Origin: CAVUNY01 sp963843535 | Lineage (GTDB): Bacteria > Chloroflexota > Anaerolineae > Anaerolineales > Anaerolineaceae | Assembly: GCA_963843535.1 (NCBI GenBank) | Contig: CAWJKU010000002.1 | Coordinates: 310,001 to 374,000, forward strand | Length of the DNA: 64,000 bases | Direction of reading: 5' to 3' | In this document: positions 1-8,640 of the stretch, one piece after another | How positions within the stretch are numbered: position 1 is the first letter of the stretch | How the letters are laid out: each line of letters begins with the position of its first letter | Position numbers and translations under genes: made by a program | The notes under the pieces: model-generated | Seen by the model: only the letters and a program-made list of their open reading frames with translations | Database searches by the model: none | Told to the model about the DNA's origin: nothing

Positions 1-283
1 CTACTATCCCGCCGATTTTCGCAAGCCAGTTGCGCAAATCGTAAAGCAAAGCGCCTACCGCAGAGGCTGCCACCCCTAACAGAATAAATACGATGCTGAA
101 CCCGAGCACAAAAGCGAGACCATGGGTAAGGGTCTCCATTCGATTATTCTTGATTTTCTCTGGATTTACCGCAACCGCGCGTCCGCTCAGATAACCAACG
201 TATGCCGGCACAAGAGAAAAAACGCATGGAGATAAGAATGAGGCGAGACCGGCCAAAAATGCCAGGGGTAGAGTAATTTCCAT
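1..283 (-). CDS. ccdA: Cytochrome c biogenesis protein CcdA (partial, C-terminus outside window)
   Basis: Integral membrane thiol-disulfide carrier of the CcdA/DsbD transmembrane family. The family moves electrons from cytoplasmic thioredoxin to extracytoplasmic partners, for example in cytochrome c maturation. The 94 visible codons start at ATG 283. They show the typical first helix with a Ser-Pro-Cys motif (Cys20), then VPAYVGYLSG, a basic loop, and a second helix (HGLAFVLGFSIVFILLG). The start lies 13 bases after the stop of the L,D-transpeptidase gene on the same strand, so the two are probably co-transcribed. The rest of the gene runs off the left edge. The family call is firm; the physiological partner is unknown. 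Confidence 0.88.
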   Translation of the reverse strand, partial: MEITLPLAFLAGLASFLSPCVFSLVPAYVGYLSGRAVAVNPEKIKNNRMETLTHGLAFVLGFSIVFILLGVAASAVGALLYDLRNWLAKIGGIV

Positions 284-296
284 TGGATTTCCTTAT

Positions 297-1406
297 TTAC
301 GCTTCAAGAACCTGGACTTTTGTCCCGTCATAGCCAGAAATTTCCAATTTTCCAGGATCATACGGTACCTGCGGCGCAGACCAGAGGAAAACAAACCTGG
401 CATCGTCTGGAAGAGCGTTGACACAACCGTGGGACATTGGTTCACCGAAATTGTTGTGCCAGTATGTGGAGTGGATTGAAAATCCGCCAGTAGCAAAAAA
501 CGAAGTCCAACCGACACCAAATACTTCATATCCGCTGGCTCGGGTCCCCCCTGCCATATGCAAGGATACAAATTTCCGGCTGACTGAATGATAAAGACCG
601 ATAGGTGTCGACCATTTATCCACAGCGTTCCCATATGCATCAAATTTAGCACCAGTGGAAACCCGGCAATAATATACTTCGCGTTTGCCTTCCAAGCAGG
701 CAAGCGTCTGGTTGCTAACGTTTATTACGACTTTTTTCTCGCTTATCTCTGGCGAAATTGGTTTTATTTCATCTAGGTTCAATGGGCGTAGAGCACGCCC
801 ATCTGCCCAAAACATATCTCCAGGGCTGCCGTGTTTCTCGGTGACATGATACTCCACAATGCCACCCCGTTCCCGTATACTGTCAATCCAATAGATCTGG
901 CTGTAATACAGGCGCGGGATGCCTTCCAGCTGACGTAATATTTCGGCCCTGGCCGGAGGATTTGCCAACGGCGCCTCGACGTAAGGTACAGATACTTCCG
1001 CCCACATTCCCGTTCCGTTATCGGATTGAGGTAATGACTTTACCGGCTCATTGATCGCATTCTTTACTGGCTGTAAGTCTGGGCCGTAAATATACCCATC
1101 CGGCGTTTCTACCCATCGCCGGTTTTTTCCCCGATTTAGGTTTGGCTCACCGATAACTTCTTTCAGCCAGACCACCACAGCGTCATCGAACAGCACCTTG
1201 ACCGGGCCGCTGTCAAATGATGGCTTTGTCCGGATCTCGATTTTTCCGCCGACAACTCTTCCCAGTTTTTCTGCCTTAGGAAAATCAGTGATAGTAAATG
1301 GAGAAAATGAAGAAAGAAAATCGGGCTTTAAAGCCACCGCTCCGAGGCCCAACAAACAATTCTTAAGAAATGCTCTTCGTGTGAATTTGTTCATCATAAA
1401 AGTCAT
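297..1406 (-). CDS. L,D-transpeptidase (YkuD domain) with Tat-like signal
   Basis: Probable exported peptidoglycan cross-linking enzyme, 369 aa. The N-terminus has a twin-arginine-like segment (TRRAFLKN) followed by a hydrophobic stretch, so export by Tat is likely. Residues around 50-150 look like an SH3-like domain (IEIRTKPSFD onward). The C-terminal YkuD domain carries the catalytic motif as MSHGCVNALPDDA, with the upstream conserved His in GGFSIHSTYWH. The family makes 3-3 peptide cross-links or anchors proteins to peptidoglycan through an acyl-Cys intermediate. Three Met codons compete for the start (residues 1, 4 and 5) and none has a strong Shine-Dalgarno site. It sits between hutH and ccdA on the same strand. 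Confidence 0.87.
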   Translation of the reverse strand: MTFMMNKFTRRAFLKNCLLGLGAVALKPDFLSSFSPFTITDFPKAEKLGRVVGGKIEIRTKPSFDSGPVKVLFDDAVVVWLKEVIGEPNLNRGKNRRWVETPDGYIYGPDLQPVKNAINEPVKSLPQSDNGTGMWAEVSVPYVEAPLANPPARAEILRQLEGIPRLYYSQIYWIDSIRERGGIVEYHVTEKHGSPGDMFWADGRALRPLNLDEIKPISPEISEKKVVINVSNQTLACLEGKREVYYCRVSTGAKFDAYGNAVDKWSTPIGLYHSVSRKFVSLHMAGGTRASGYEVFGVGWTSFFATGGFSIHSTYWHNNFGEPMSHGCVNALPDDARFVFLWSAPQVPYDPGKLEISGYDGTKVQVLEA

Positions 1407-1451
1407 TTTAAAAAGATACCGTTGAAAGTAAAAATTGTCAATTCCGCCAAA

Positions 1452-2966
1452 TTAGAGAAAGATAAGATCTTTAACTTTTTGTATTTCCGGTCCCCACCAC
1501 GCATCTCCTGCCTGATATGGCACAACGGCGCGGATTTTGTGGTACATCTGTTGCGTTCCCTCGCCCATTCGGCGGTCTGGGCTTTCACGTTTTCGCAAAT
1601 CTAGCGCCCGCGCGGCGCTGTATAATTCCACTGTTACCACATGCCTGGTATTTTCAAGGATCTGGCGGGCGTGGCGAGCCGCAGTCATTGAATTCGCATT
1701 GTGATCTTCTTGTTCAGCAGATGTTGGTAAAGAATGAACCGAATCTGGCGACGCTAGTGTTTGGTTTTCCAGAACCAGAGAGGCTGCCGTATACTGTGGC
1801 ATCATCAATCCAGAATTCAGACCAGCCTCTTCTGGGCTGTCCACCAACATAGGCGGCAGACCAGAATTGAGTTTTCCATCCGTCAGGCGAAAAATTCTAC
1901 GTTCTGAAATCGCCGCGATCTCCGCCAATGCGATCCCCAGAAAATCCATCACCATCCCGATTGGCTCGCCGTGAAAATTGCCCCCGGAAATTGCGGTTTG
2001 AGGCTCAAAAATCAGGGGGTTATCTGTGGCAGCATTTATTTCTATTTCGATCACCTTACGCACAAATGACAAAGTATCGCGCGCTGCCCCCTGAACCTGA
2101 GGAGCACAGCGCAAGGAATATGCATCCTGTACTCTGCAGCCAGAATCGACCAAAGTAGATCCATGAATGATATTCAATACATTCTTGGCCACTTCAATTT
2201 GACCCTGATGTCCGCGAATTTCGTGAAGGCGAGGATCAAAGGCAGAACTGCACCCAAGCATAGCCTCCAGGCTCATAGAAAGCGAAATCTCCGCCATCGC
2301 CAGGATATGTTCTGCATCCATTACATTTAATGCAGCGATAGCCGCTGAGAAAGTAGCCCCATTATTTAGTGCCAGACCTTCTTTCGCCCCCAGACGGATC
2401 CGTTGGATCTCGGCCGCCTCCATCGCCTTTTTTCCTGACAAAAGTTGGCCGTTAAAAAAAGCCTGTCCCGAATCTTCGTCGCGGTCGTTATCATCAGTCG
2501 TAAATACCAAAGCCAGATGCGAAAGGGGGCACAAATCTCCAGATGAACCTAAGGACCCTTGTTCCGGGACAACCGGCGTTACTTTGCGGTTCAACATATC
2601 GAGTATAGTCTGAACAACCGCAATCCTAACCCCGGAATACCCTTTGGTTAACGTATTCGCCCTGACCAGCATCGCCGCACGCACAGCAGCTTCAGAAAGG
2701 GCAGGACCTGTACCCACTGCATGGCTGAGGATTAGATTTCGGCTCAGCCTGGCAATATCTCCTTTCGGAATCTTACGGTCAGCGAATATGCCAAAACCGG
2801 TATTGATGCCGTAAACGGGCTCCCCAGTTTCGATAATTTGTTTCAGCCGCTGGTGTGAGGATTGAATTTGCTGCTTGCCTTGATCGGATAAACCAACCTC
2901 TTCACCATGACACGCGACCGCATAGACCTGATCTATGGTTAACCGGTGCCCATCCAATTCGATCAT
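1452..2966 (-). CDS. hutH: Histidine ammonia-lyase family protein with Ser-Ser-Gly MIO triad
   Basis: Aromatic amino acid lyase, 504 aa, the usual HutH length. The family removes ammonia from histidine to give urocanate, using an MIO electrophile made from an internal Ala-Ser-Gly. Conserved signatures are VYGINTGFG (residues 52-60), LSHAVGTG, and the C-terminal PTSAEQEDH block. The triad at residues 141-143 reads Ser-Ser-Gly within GSLGSSGDLCPLSHLAL, a one-base change from Ala. No other hut gene (hutU, hutI, hutG) is in the window, so histidine catabolism is not proven and another aromatic substrate is possible. The start overlaps the smpB stop by 4 bases (ATGA), suggesting translational coupling. 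Confidence 0.87.
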   Translation of the reverse strand: MIELDGHRLTIDQVYAVACHGEEVGLSDQGKQQIQSSHQRLKQIIETGEPVYGINTGFGIFADRKIPKGDIARLSRNLILSHAVGTGPALSEAAVRAAMLVRANTLTKGYSGVRIAVVQTILDMLNRKVTPVVPEQGSLGSSGDLCPLSHLALVFTTDDNDRDEDSGQAFFNGQLLSGKKAMEAAEIQRIRLGAKEGLALNNGATFSAAIAALNVMDAEHILAMAEISLSMSLEAMLGCSSAFDPRLHEIRGHQGQIEVAKNVLNIIHGSTLVDSGCRVQDAYSLRCAPQVQGAARDTLSFVRKVIEIEINAATDNPLIFEPQTAISGGNFHGEPIGMVMDFLGIALAEIAAISERRIFRLTDGKLNSGLPPMLVDSPEEAGLNSGLMMPQYTAASLVLENQTLASPDSVHSLPTSAEQEDHNANSMTAARHARQILENTRHVVTVELYSAARALDLRKRESPDRRMGEGTQQMYHKIRAVVPYQAGDAWWGPEIQKVKDLIFL

Positions 2967-3427
2967 TCCCTTTTGCTCCTGGTGCTGCGTTCTCGTTCCA
3001 TTTCACGTTGTGCATCTCGATCGGCAATCGATGCCCGTTTATCATAGAGCTTTTTACCTTTCGCAATCGCCAGGTCCAGCTTTGCCCGTCCATCTTTCAA
3101 ATATATCTTGACTGGAATGATGGTCATCCCTTTTTGCCGTACCGCGTCATAGAGCTCTCGGATTTCTCTTTTATGCATTAGAAGCCTTCGAGCCCTCTTG
3201 GGATCGTGATTATAGCGATTAGCCGCCTCATAAGGCGCGATATGGGCGTTCATCAGCCAGGGCTGCAAATCATCTTCTACGCTGACAAATGCTTCGGCAA
3301 GACTTACCTGTCCCGCCCGAAGTGATTTGATTTCACTGCCCTGCAAAGATAATCCGGCTTCAAAATGCTCCAGTAAAAAATACTCAAAGTTCGCTTTTCG
3401 ATTAGTAGCAATATTTCGATCAACCAT
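2963..3427 (-). CDS. smpB: SsrA-binding protein SmpB
   Basis: Small basic RNA-binding protein, 154 aa, that binds tmRNA and helps rescue stalled ribosomes by trans-translation. Family signatures are all present: NRKANFEYFLLEHFEAG near the N-terminus, LQGSEIKSLRAG, the YNHDPKRARRLLMHKREI block, and a lysine/arginine-rich tail (KGKKLYDKRASI, then RERSTRSKRE) that folds in the ribosomal mRNA channel. ATG at 3427 fits the family N-terminus. It lies 18 bases after the MFS gene stop and overlaps hutH by 4 bases, so it is the middle gene of a minus-strand operon. No tmRNA gene was recognised in this window. Confidence 0.97.
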   Translation of the reverse strand: MVDRNIATNRKANFEYFLLEHFEAGLSLQGSEIKSLRAGQVSLAEAFVSVEDDLQPWLMNAHIAPYEAANRYNHDPKRARRLLMHKREIRELYDAVRQKGMTIIPVKIYLKDGRAKLDLAIAKGKKLYDKRASIADRDAQREMERERSTRSKRE

Positions 3428-3445
3428 GGCTTAATTCTACCTTAA

Positions 3446-4744
3446 CTAGCCCCAGATTAGAATGGCAGCGCCCGCCGCCAAGCGCAGACAGCCGAATAAA
3501 ATTAAGCCATAAGACAAATCCATTACACTGGCGATGATCGGCCCGCTTAAAGATCCTATTAAGACTGCCCCAAAGAAGAAAAGCATGTACCATGAAAGAT
3601 ACTCTGCTCGCCCATCACCCGGAATTTTTTCATAAATATAGTTAAACAGCACACCACTCACCATCGACCAGGCTAAACCGCCAAGGACCACTGTAAGGAT
3701 AAATACGGGAATATCGCGCATTACCCCCGTCAAGATCGGGTACAGGCTCATCGCGAGGATGCCAATACCTAATATTTTCCGATTCCCCAACAACCGTGTT
3801 ATACGGTCTAGCTGGGTTGATCCGGCAAAAACAGCGATCGAAAGAATAGCTTGTCCCAGGCCAATGATCTCGTCCCCAAACTTCACTTCATTTACCCAAT
3901 ATAAAGGAAACAATGGGATTGCAAGGTATTGGCTCAAATGAAAAAAGAATAAAAGCACCAGGATTTTTCCGAATGGACTCTTTATAATATCCATTCTCAA
4001 GTGCGTGATCGCAATGGCTCGCTGCATTGTTTGATCGCTGTGTGGTAATCGAGAAAATAGCCATCGCCATAATTTATTATTTTCTTCTTTTGATTCAGAA
4101 TGTGCCGCAATTAAATATAGGTACCGGCTGCTGATCATTCCTCCAAGAAAGCCGAAACCAAAAATAATCTGATAACCCAGGGGGAAGGGGAGGGCTACCA
4201 GGATCCAACCGCTTAATAGAGTGGTTAATGTGGATGCAATGGAAACCACTGAATTGCGAATTCCGGCCACATAACCCCGCCAGACCGGTGGAACAAGGTC
4301 GGCAAACATCGAATTAAAACCAACCGAAACGACGGTACCGGGTATGGCAGTTATCAATGTCAAAACAATAATCGCCCAGATTTGACCCCGATTTGGAAGT
4401 AGAACGGGCAAAAAAATAAGCGCGGAATAGAATAAACGCTGCGCAACGGATGCGAGAAACACCGTTCGCCCCAATGCGCGCTGCTGAAGCCATTTACCGA
4501 TGGGCAATGTGAAAATAATGCCGACTACTGCCGGTGCGGCATTGAGCAGTCCAATTTGTGCACCATCCGCGCCTACTCGCGCCAGAAATATCGAGATGAA
4601 AGATAAAATTGTTCCGCTTAGGATACCGTACCACCCAATTTCAATATATAAGTAACGAAAAATGGGACGGTTAATATCTGAAACCGGTACACTCGACCGA
4701 AACAGTCCTGCGGGCAATCTCATCAATCTCTGAAATAAAGGCAA
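3446..4744 (-). CDS. MFS transporter
   Basis: Major facilitator superfamily permease, 432 aa, with about 12 hydrophobic segments and a central cytoplasmic loop (SESKEENNKLWRW). Residues 60-90 (GLLNAAPAVVGIIFTLPIGKWL) match the helix 2-3 region of MFS carriers. The substrate cannot be told from sequence. The start is TTG at 4744, supported by GAGGA six bases upstream; an internal ATG seven codons later lacks such a site. It heads the minus-strand operon MFS-smpB-hutH-ldt-ccdA and shares a short 53-base divergent spacer with the aminotransferase gene. It resembles the MFS gene at 29006 in overall pattern. Confidence 0.87.
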   Translation of the reverse strand: MPLFQRLMRLPAGLFRSSVPVSDINRPIFRYLYIEIGWYGILSGTILSFISIFLARVGADGAQIGLLNAAPAVVGIIFTLPIGKWLQQRALGRTVFLASVAQRLFYSALIFLPVLLPNRGQIWAIIVLTLITAIPGTVVSVGFNSMFADLVPPVWRGYVAGIRNSVVSIASTLTTLLSGWILVALPFPLGYQIIFGFGFLGGMISSRYLYLIAAHSESKEENNKLWRWLFSRLPHSDQTMQRAIAITHLRMDIIKSPFGKILVLLFFFHLSQYLAIPLFPLYWVNEVKFGDEIIGLGQAILSIAVFAGSTQLDRITRLLGNRKILGIGILAMSLYPILTGVMRDIPVFILTVVLGGLAWSMVSGVLFNYIYEKIPGDGRAEYLSWYMLFFFGAVLIGSLSGPIIASVMDLSYGLILFGCLRLAAGAAILIWG

Positions 4745-4797
4745 TTTAATTCCTCACTTTGATATAATTCGCCAGAATTCTTTCCAGGAGACACAGA

Positions 4798-5946
4798 TTG
4801 AAGGAACAATTTTTACTAGATCCGCAAGTCATATTCTTGAACCACGGTTCGTTTGGCGCTACCCCAATTCCTGTTTTTGAACGATACCAATACTGGCAGC
4901 GCGAATTAGAACGCCAGCCAGTCGATTTTATCGGCCGGCGTGCTCCAGATCTGCTGCGCCAATCCCGCGAAGTGCTTGCAAATTATTTTAATACCGGTGC
5001 CGAAGATCTTGTTTATATGACCAACGTCACCTTTGCGATCAATGCCGTGGCGCGCAGCCTGACATTATCTGCTGGCGATGAAGTGCTCGCCACCAACCAG
5101 GAATATGGAGCGATGAACAACACCTGGAAATTTTTATCCTGGAAACACGGTTTCAAGTATATCAATTTCCCCATCTCTCTGCCAGTGACCACTCCGGAAA
5201 GATTTATTGAGGATTTATGGCAAGGGGTTAACGAAAAAACCAAAGTAATATTTCTCAGCCATATCAGCTCACCCACCTCGGTTATTGCGCCTGTTCAAGA
5301 AATATGTAAACGCGCGCGAGCACAAGGAATATTGACCGTAATCGACGGCGCTCATGTTGCTGGTCAGATTCCTCTTGACCTATCCGATATTGGAGCAGAT
5401 TTTTACGGCGGCAATTTACATAAATGGCTATGCGCACCTAAAGGCTCGGGTTTTTTATATGCCGCACCTCAGGTCAAACATCTCCTCGAACCTCTAGTGG
5501 TCAGCTTTGGGTGGGAAAATAACATTCACAATTCGTCCAAAATGGTCGATTACTATGAATATATGGGGACGCGTGATATTTCCGCATTTTTAGCCGTCCC
5601 AGATGCCATTGAATTCCAACAGCGCTATCATTGGGATCAGGTCCGGTCTCGCTGCCATATGATGGCGCGAGATTGCCTGGTTCAAACTACTTCATTGACA
5701 GGTGAGGAGCCGCTTTATTCATCTCACTCAGATTGGTTCGCGCAAATGGTCACTATCCCTTTGCCAGAATCTATTGATCTTTCTCGGGTTAGAAATGAGC
5801 TGCTTGAAAAATATCACATCGAAGTCCCTTTCATGTTATGGAATGGGCATCCATATGTAAGGGTGTCTTTTCAGGCGTATAATTCTCGTGATGATCTTAA
5901 GGCGTTTACCAATGCATTACAGCAGTTACTAAGGCCTGTGAATTAA
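4798..5946 (+). CDS. Class V aminotransferase, isopenicillin N epimerase-like
   Basis: PLP-dependent fold-type I enzyme, 382 aa. The N-terminal FLNHGSFGATPIPVFERY is typical of the isopenicillin N epimerase/EgtE-like branch of class V aminotransferases. The PLP lysine is in GGNLHKWLCAPKG (about residues 203-215), and the cofactor-binding Asp-Gly-Ala-His (IDGAHVAGQIPLDL) lies upstream. The start is TTG at 4798, with AGGAG at 4786-4790, a good spacing. No beta-lactam or ergothioneine genes are nearby, so the reaction could be an epimerase, a desulfurase or a sulfoxide lyase. A patatin gene starts 2 bases after its stop. Confidence 0.83.
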   Translation: MKEQFLLDPQVIFLNHGSFGATPIPVFERYQYWQRELERQPVDFIGRRAPDLLRQSREVLANYFNTGAEDLVYMTNVTFAINAVARSLTLSAGDEVLATNQEYGAMNNTWKFLSWKHGFKYINFPISLPVTTPERFIEDLWQGVNEKTKVIFLSHISSPTSVIAPVQEICKRARAQGILTVIDGAHVAGQIPLDLSDIGADFYGGNLHKWLCAPKGSGFLYAAPQVKHLLEPLVVSFGWENNIHNSSKMVDYYEYMGTRDISAFLAVPDAIEFQQRYHWDQVRSRCHMMARDCLVQTTSLTGEEPLYSSHSDWFAQMVTIPLPESIDLSRVRNELLEKYHIEVPFMLWNGHPYVRVSFQAYNSRDDLKAFTNALQQLLRPVN

Positions 5947-5948
5947 TC

Positions 5949-6872
5949 ATGAATGAGATCGCGTTGGCGCTGGGTGGAGGCGGTATTAAAGGCATAGCCC
6001 ATATTGGGGTTATCCGGGTGCTTGAGCAAGAAGGATTTAGCATCCGAGCCATTGCCGGAACCAGCGCCGGAGGGTTGATAGGAGCATTAATCGCATCAGG
6101 CCTTTCGCCCGACCGGATTGAGAATTTACTCCAATCCATGAGTAATCCCCATTTTTTTTCTCGTTCGCCTAATGATGGACCTTCCTTGTTAGGTGTGACA
6201 GGCTTGAACGAGATCCTGATTAATGAAATTAATGGCCAGGTGTTTGAGAATCTGCTCATCCCATTCGCATGTACATCTGTGGATTTGATTACTCACCAAG
6301 AAGTCATCCTTAGCCAGGGGTCTGTGGTAGATGCTCTCATGGCAACGATTGCGGTGCCAGGCATTTTTCCCCCGCGCCAGATTGGCGATTACAGCCTGGT
6401 GGATGGCAGCGTACTGGATCCGATCCCGGTATCCCTTGCCCGTTGGCTCGCTCCTTCCTTGCCCGTTATCGCGGTCTGTTTGCAGGATCCACCTGAAAAA
6501 TGGACGCATCTACCGCATCTGTTGAATGCACCGGTGCTTTCCCCCATCCCACGCCCTCTTATGGACCAATTCTCCAAAATGAGGATCGGACAGGCATTCA
6601 ATATCTTCATAGATTCTTACGATATTGCTTCCCGTATGCTGGCTGAATTACGCCTTCAGCAGGACCAACCGGAGGTCGTCATACGACCTCAAGTGGATAA
6701 GTACAGCATTTTTGACCGGGTAAATCCTGATGAGTTAATAAAACTAGGAGAAGATGCAGCTCGCGAACATCTTGCCACCATTCATAAGGCTCTATCCTGG
6801 TCCAACCAATTAGGGCGCATTTTTCGCAGGGCAAATCCGCCCGGAAAAATACTCCCCACTGCAACAAATTAG
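5949..6872 (+). CDS. Patatin-like phospholipase
   Basis: Cytosolic patatin-family lipid acyl hydrolase, 307 aa. The oxyanion-hole motif GGGGIKGIAHIG (residues about 9-20), the nucleophile elbow GTSAGG (Ser in GxSxG) and the catalytic Asp in SLVDGS are all present, giving the complete Ser-Asp dyad. It resembles the short bacterial RssA/YlbK-type patatins without extra domains. ATG at 5949 lies just after the aminotransferase stop, so translation is probably coupled. It is followed after 12 bases by a small membrane protein gene. The substrate is not known; membrane phospholipid turnover is a reasonable guess. Confidence 0.9.
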   Translation: MNEIALALGGGGIKGIAHIGVIRVLEQEGFSIRAIAGTSAGGLIGALIASGLSPDRIENLLQSMSNPHFFSRSPNDGPSLLGVTGLNEILINEINGQVFENLLIPFACTSVDLITHQEVILSQGSVVDALMATIAVPGIFPPRQIGDYSLVDGSVLDPIPVSLARWLAPSLPVIAVCLQDPPEKWTHLPHLLNAPVLSPIPRPLMDQFSKMRIGQAFNIFIDSYDIASRMLAELRLQQDQPEVVIRPQVDKYSIFDRVNPDELIKLGEDAAREHLATIHKALSWSNQLGRIFRRANPPGKILPTATN

Positions 6873-6884
6873 CCAGGCGAACCT

Positions 6885-7112
6885 GTGAGCCGAGATCTTC
6901 GAAAATACCGCCGGCAAACCATCATTCGCCTGATTGTCGGCGGTATTCTTTTATTGTTTTTATTAGGCACGGGATTGATTTACTTGATCTACGGGCAAAC
7001 CGCTGCCATGTCCGGCTTCCTCTGCCTGGCGGTTGGCATGATCCCCTTGGTGGCAATCTTGTTGTTCTTTTGGGTCATTGATTGGATCTTAAAACGGTCG
7101 CGTGATGAGTAA
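6885..7112 (+). CDS. Small two-span membrane protein
   Basis: Unrecognised protein of 75 aa. A basic N-terminus (MSRDLRKYRRQ) is followed by two hydrophobic segments, about residues 14-33 and 42-67, ending in a basic tail (KRSRDE). This predicts a helical hairpin with both ends in the cytoplasm. The start is GTG at 6885 with a weak AGGCGA upstream. Its 3' end overlaps the next gene by 8 bases, which supports it being a real translated gene in the patatin-esterase operon. No function can be given from sequence. Confidence 0.72.
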   Translation: MSRDLRKYRRQTIIRLIVGGILLLFLLGTGLIYLIYGQTAAMSGFLCLAVGMIPLVAILLFFWVIDWILKRSRDE

Positions 7113-7746
7113 TTTCTACGAAATCGTTGTGGAAGATTGGCTTTTTCGAATCCAGCCACCGGCAGATCTAAATTCTCGCCGGGTAATATTGGCAATTCAT
7201 GGGTGGACAGGCAACCAATACTCAATGGATATTTTTACCCTGAAGCTTCGAGCACAGCAGTGGATAATTTTTCCATGTGCTCCGTATCCTGCGGAAGGTG
7301 GAGGATTCAGTTGGATACCCAACTCAACAGCCGATCAAAAGGACCTCCAATTTTTAATTACCGCTGCCCAGAATCTGCATTCTAGAATTAATCTCATCCT
7401 GCACGGCAATTTATCCATCGAACCAGAGCAACTAAATTTGATGGGTTTCAGCCAGGGAGCAGCCCTGGCGTTGATTTACAGCCTGAGCTATCTTAAAGAA
7501 CCGGCTAAGATCGCACTCATGTCAGGTTTCATGCCGATGGATCTGTCTGAAAAACCTGCTGGTCTTGCCAGCCATTCCTTCTTAATTACCCATGGGAAAC
7601 AAGATCCAATCATTCCAGTGGATCAAGCCTATCGTCTGGTCACTTTTGTGAAGAACTGCGGTGGTCAAGCAAGTTTATGCGAAGCGGATACAGGTCACAA
7701 ATTGGACCAGGCATGTTTAAACAAGATTCAAGAATTCTTACGATAA
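7105..7746 (+). CDS. Phospholipase/carboxylesterase family alpha/beta hydrolase
   Basis: Serine hydrolase of the PF02230 type, about 213 aa. The nucleophile motif is GFSQGAALAL (Ser in GxSxG), the acidic residue is in HGKQDPIIPVDQAY and the His in DTGHKL, so the triad is complete. The N-terminal AIHGWTGNQYSMDIF gives the oxyanion region. No signal peptide is visible, so it is probably cytosolic. ATG 7105 and GTG 7102 are both possible starts; both overlap the upstream small membrane gene. The gene ends just before a strong bidirectional hairpin. Likely an esterase or lysophospholipase, which fits its operon partner, the patatin. Confidence 0.85.
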   Translation: MSNFYEIVVEDWLFRIQPPADLNSRRVILAIHGWTGNQYSMDIFTLKLRAQQWIIFPCAPYPAEGGGFSWIPNSTADQKDLQFLITAAQNLHSRINLILHGNLSIEPEQLNLMGFSQGAALALIYSLSYLKEPAKIALMSGFMPMDLSEKPAGLASHSFLITHGKQDPIIPVDQAYRLVTFVKNCGGQASLCEADTGHKLDQACLNKIQEFLR

Positions 7747-7751
7747 CCAGT

Positions 7752-7785
7752 TTCAAAACGCCGCCTGTTCTGGCGGCGTTTTGAA
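7752..7785. terminator. Bidirectional rho-independent terminator
   Basis: Perfect 14-bp stem (TTCAAAACGCCGCC at 7752-7765 with its complement at 7772-7785) and a 6-base loop. The A/T flanks give U-tracts on both strands. It lies between the convergent esterase and SH3 protein genes and would end both transcripts. Confidence 0.93.
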
Positions 7786-7807
7786 CGTAATTTAAATATC
7801 TTCTGAG

Positions 7808-8431
7808 TTATCTTCCCTGGGTTAGAGAAAAAAGACCCAGGAATAAACCGATTGCGCCCAATGCGATAATCACCAGACCCATCGGCACACCAATTTTAGA
7901 CTGCGTCACATTTTCATCTACAAAAGTGGGGATGACCAAAGGCGCGGGCGGGGTAAATGATGGCAAACTCGTCGGCGCAAAAGTAATGACAAACTGTGAT
8001 GCAAGAGTAGGGTCAATGGTTACAGTATATTGAGGTGTCGGCGTGGCTGGTGGAGAGACTACCGGTAGAGATCCGGGGGTGATATTCACATAGGGCGCAT
8101 ATACCCAGGCAGTCCCGCCTGGTGCACCGGCATATTCAATTAATATCCAATCCCCACCGGGCGACTTTCCCTTTGCCACCGCTTTTTGGCCTAAAAGCAG
8201 GATCCCCACCTGATCGTACGTCGTCTTGGGTCCTGCTCGTAAATTGACCGAAGGATATTCCAGATCGAGACGAACAGTCACAATCGGTCCGGTCGGGGTT
8301 CCTGTGACGGTCGCGATACTCCCTGTTGGGATCTGGTATAAATAATCGGCCTGTGCAGGTTGGGCCTGATTAATCATCAGGACAAACAGAATTAACAAAA
8401 TCGAACCCGCTGCAGCCCATCTTTTTTGCAT
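7808..8431 (-). CDS. Secreted/anchored SH3-domain protein
   Basis: Exported protein of 207 aa. A basic start and hydrophobic signal segment end near AQPAQA-DYLYQ. An SH3b domain follows (about residues 50-115, with VNLRAGPKTTYDQVGILLLGQ and WVYAPYVNI), then a Pro/Thr linker (VSPPATPTPQYT) and a C-terminal hydrophobic helix (MGLVIIALGAIGLFLGLFSL). This suggests a wall-facing domain tethered to the membrane. The start was set at ATG 8431 because AAGGAG lies 7 bases upstream; an in-frame ATG at 8455 has no such site. Bacterial SH3 domains often bind peptidoglycan. Function otherwise unknown. Confidence 0.85.
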   Translation of the reverse strand: MQKRWAAAGSILLILFVLMINQAQPAQADYLYQIPTGSIATVTGTPTGPIVTVRLDLEYPSVNLRAGPKTTYDQVGILLLGQKAVAKGKSPGGDWILIEYAGAPGGTAWVYAPYVNITPGSLPVVSPPATPTPQYTVTIDPTLASQFVITFAPTSLPSFTPPAPLVIPTFVDENVTQSKIGVPMGLVIIALGAIGLFLGLFSLTQGR

Positions 8432-8640
8432 AAATGAACTCCTTGGTCGGTCCAACGTTATCGGTAAATGATTATAATCGATCCCAGGTTAAGCGCTCCC
8501 TAATTTCCTGCTTTCATCATGTACCGCTGAGGTTTTCCAGGATCGCAGGCAGCTTCATCTTACCGCTGATCCCATTCATGTTAGAATATTTATATTGGCG
8601 GAAAAACCTGAATATATTTTTCTTATCACATGACAATTTT

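Noticed and set aside
8434..8640. Longer N-terminus for the zinc-ribbon protein
   Set aside because: This part overlaps the SH3 gene's ribosome site and promoter region, has no ribosome site of its own, and its translation looks random.
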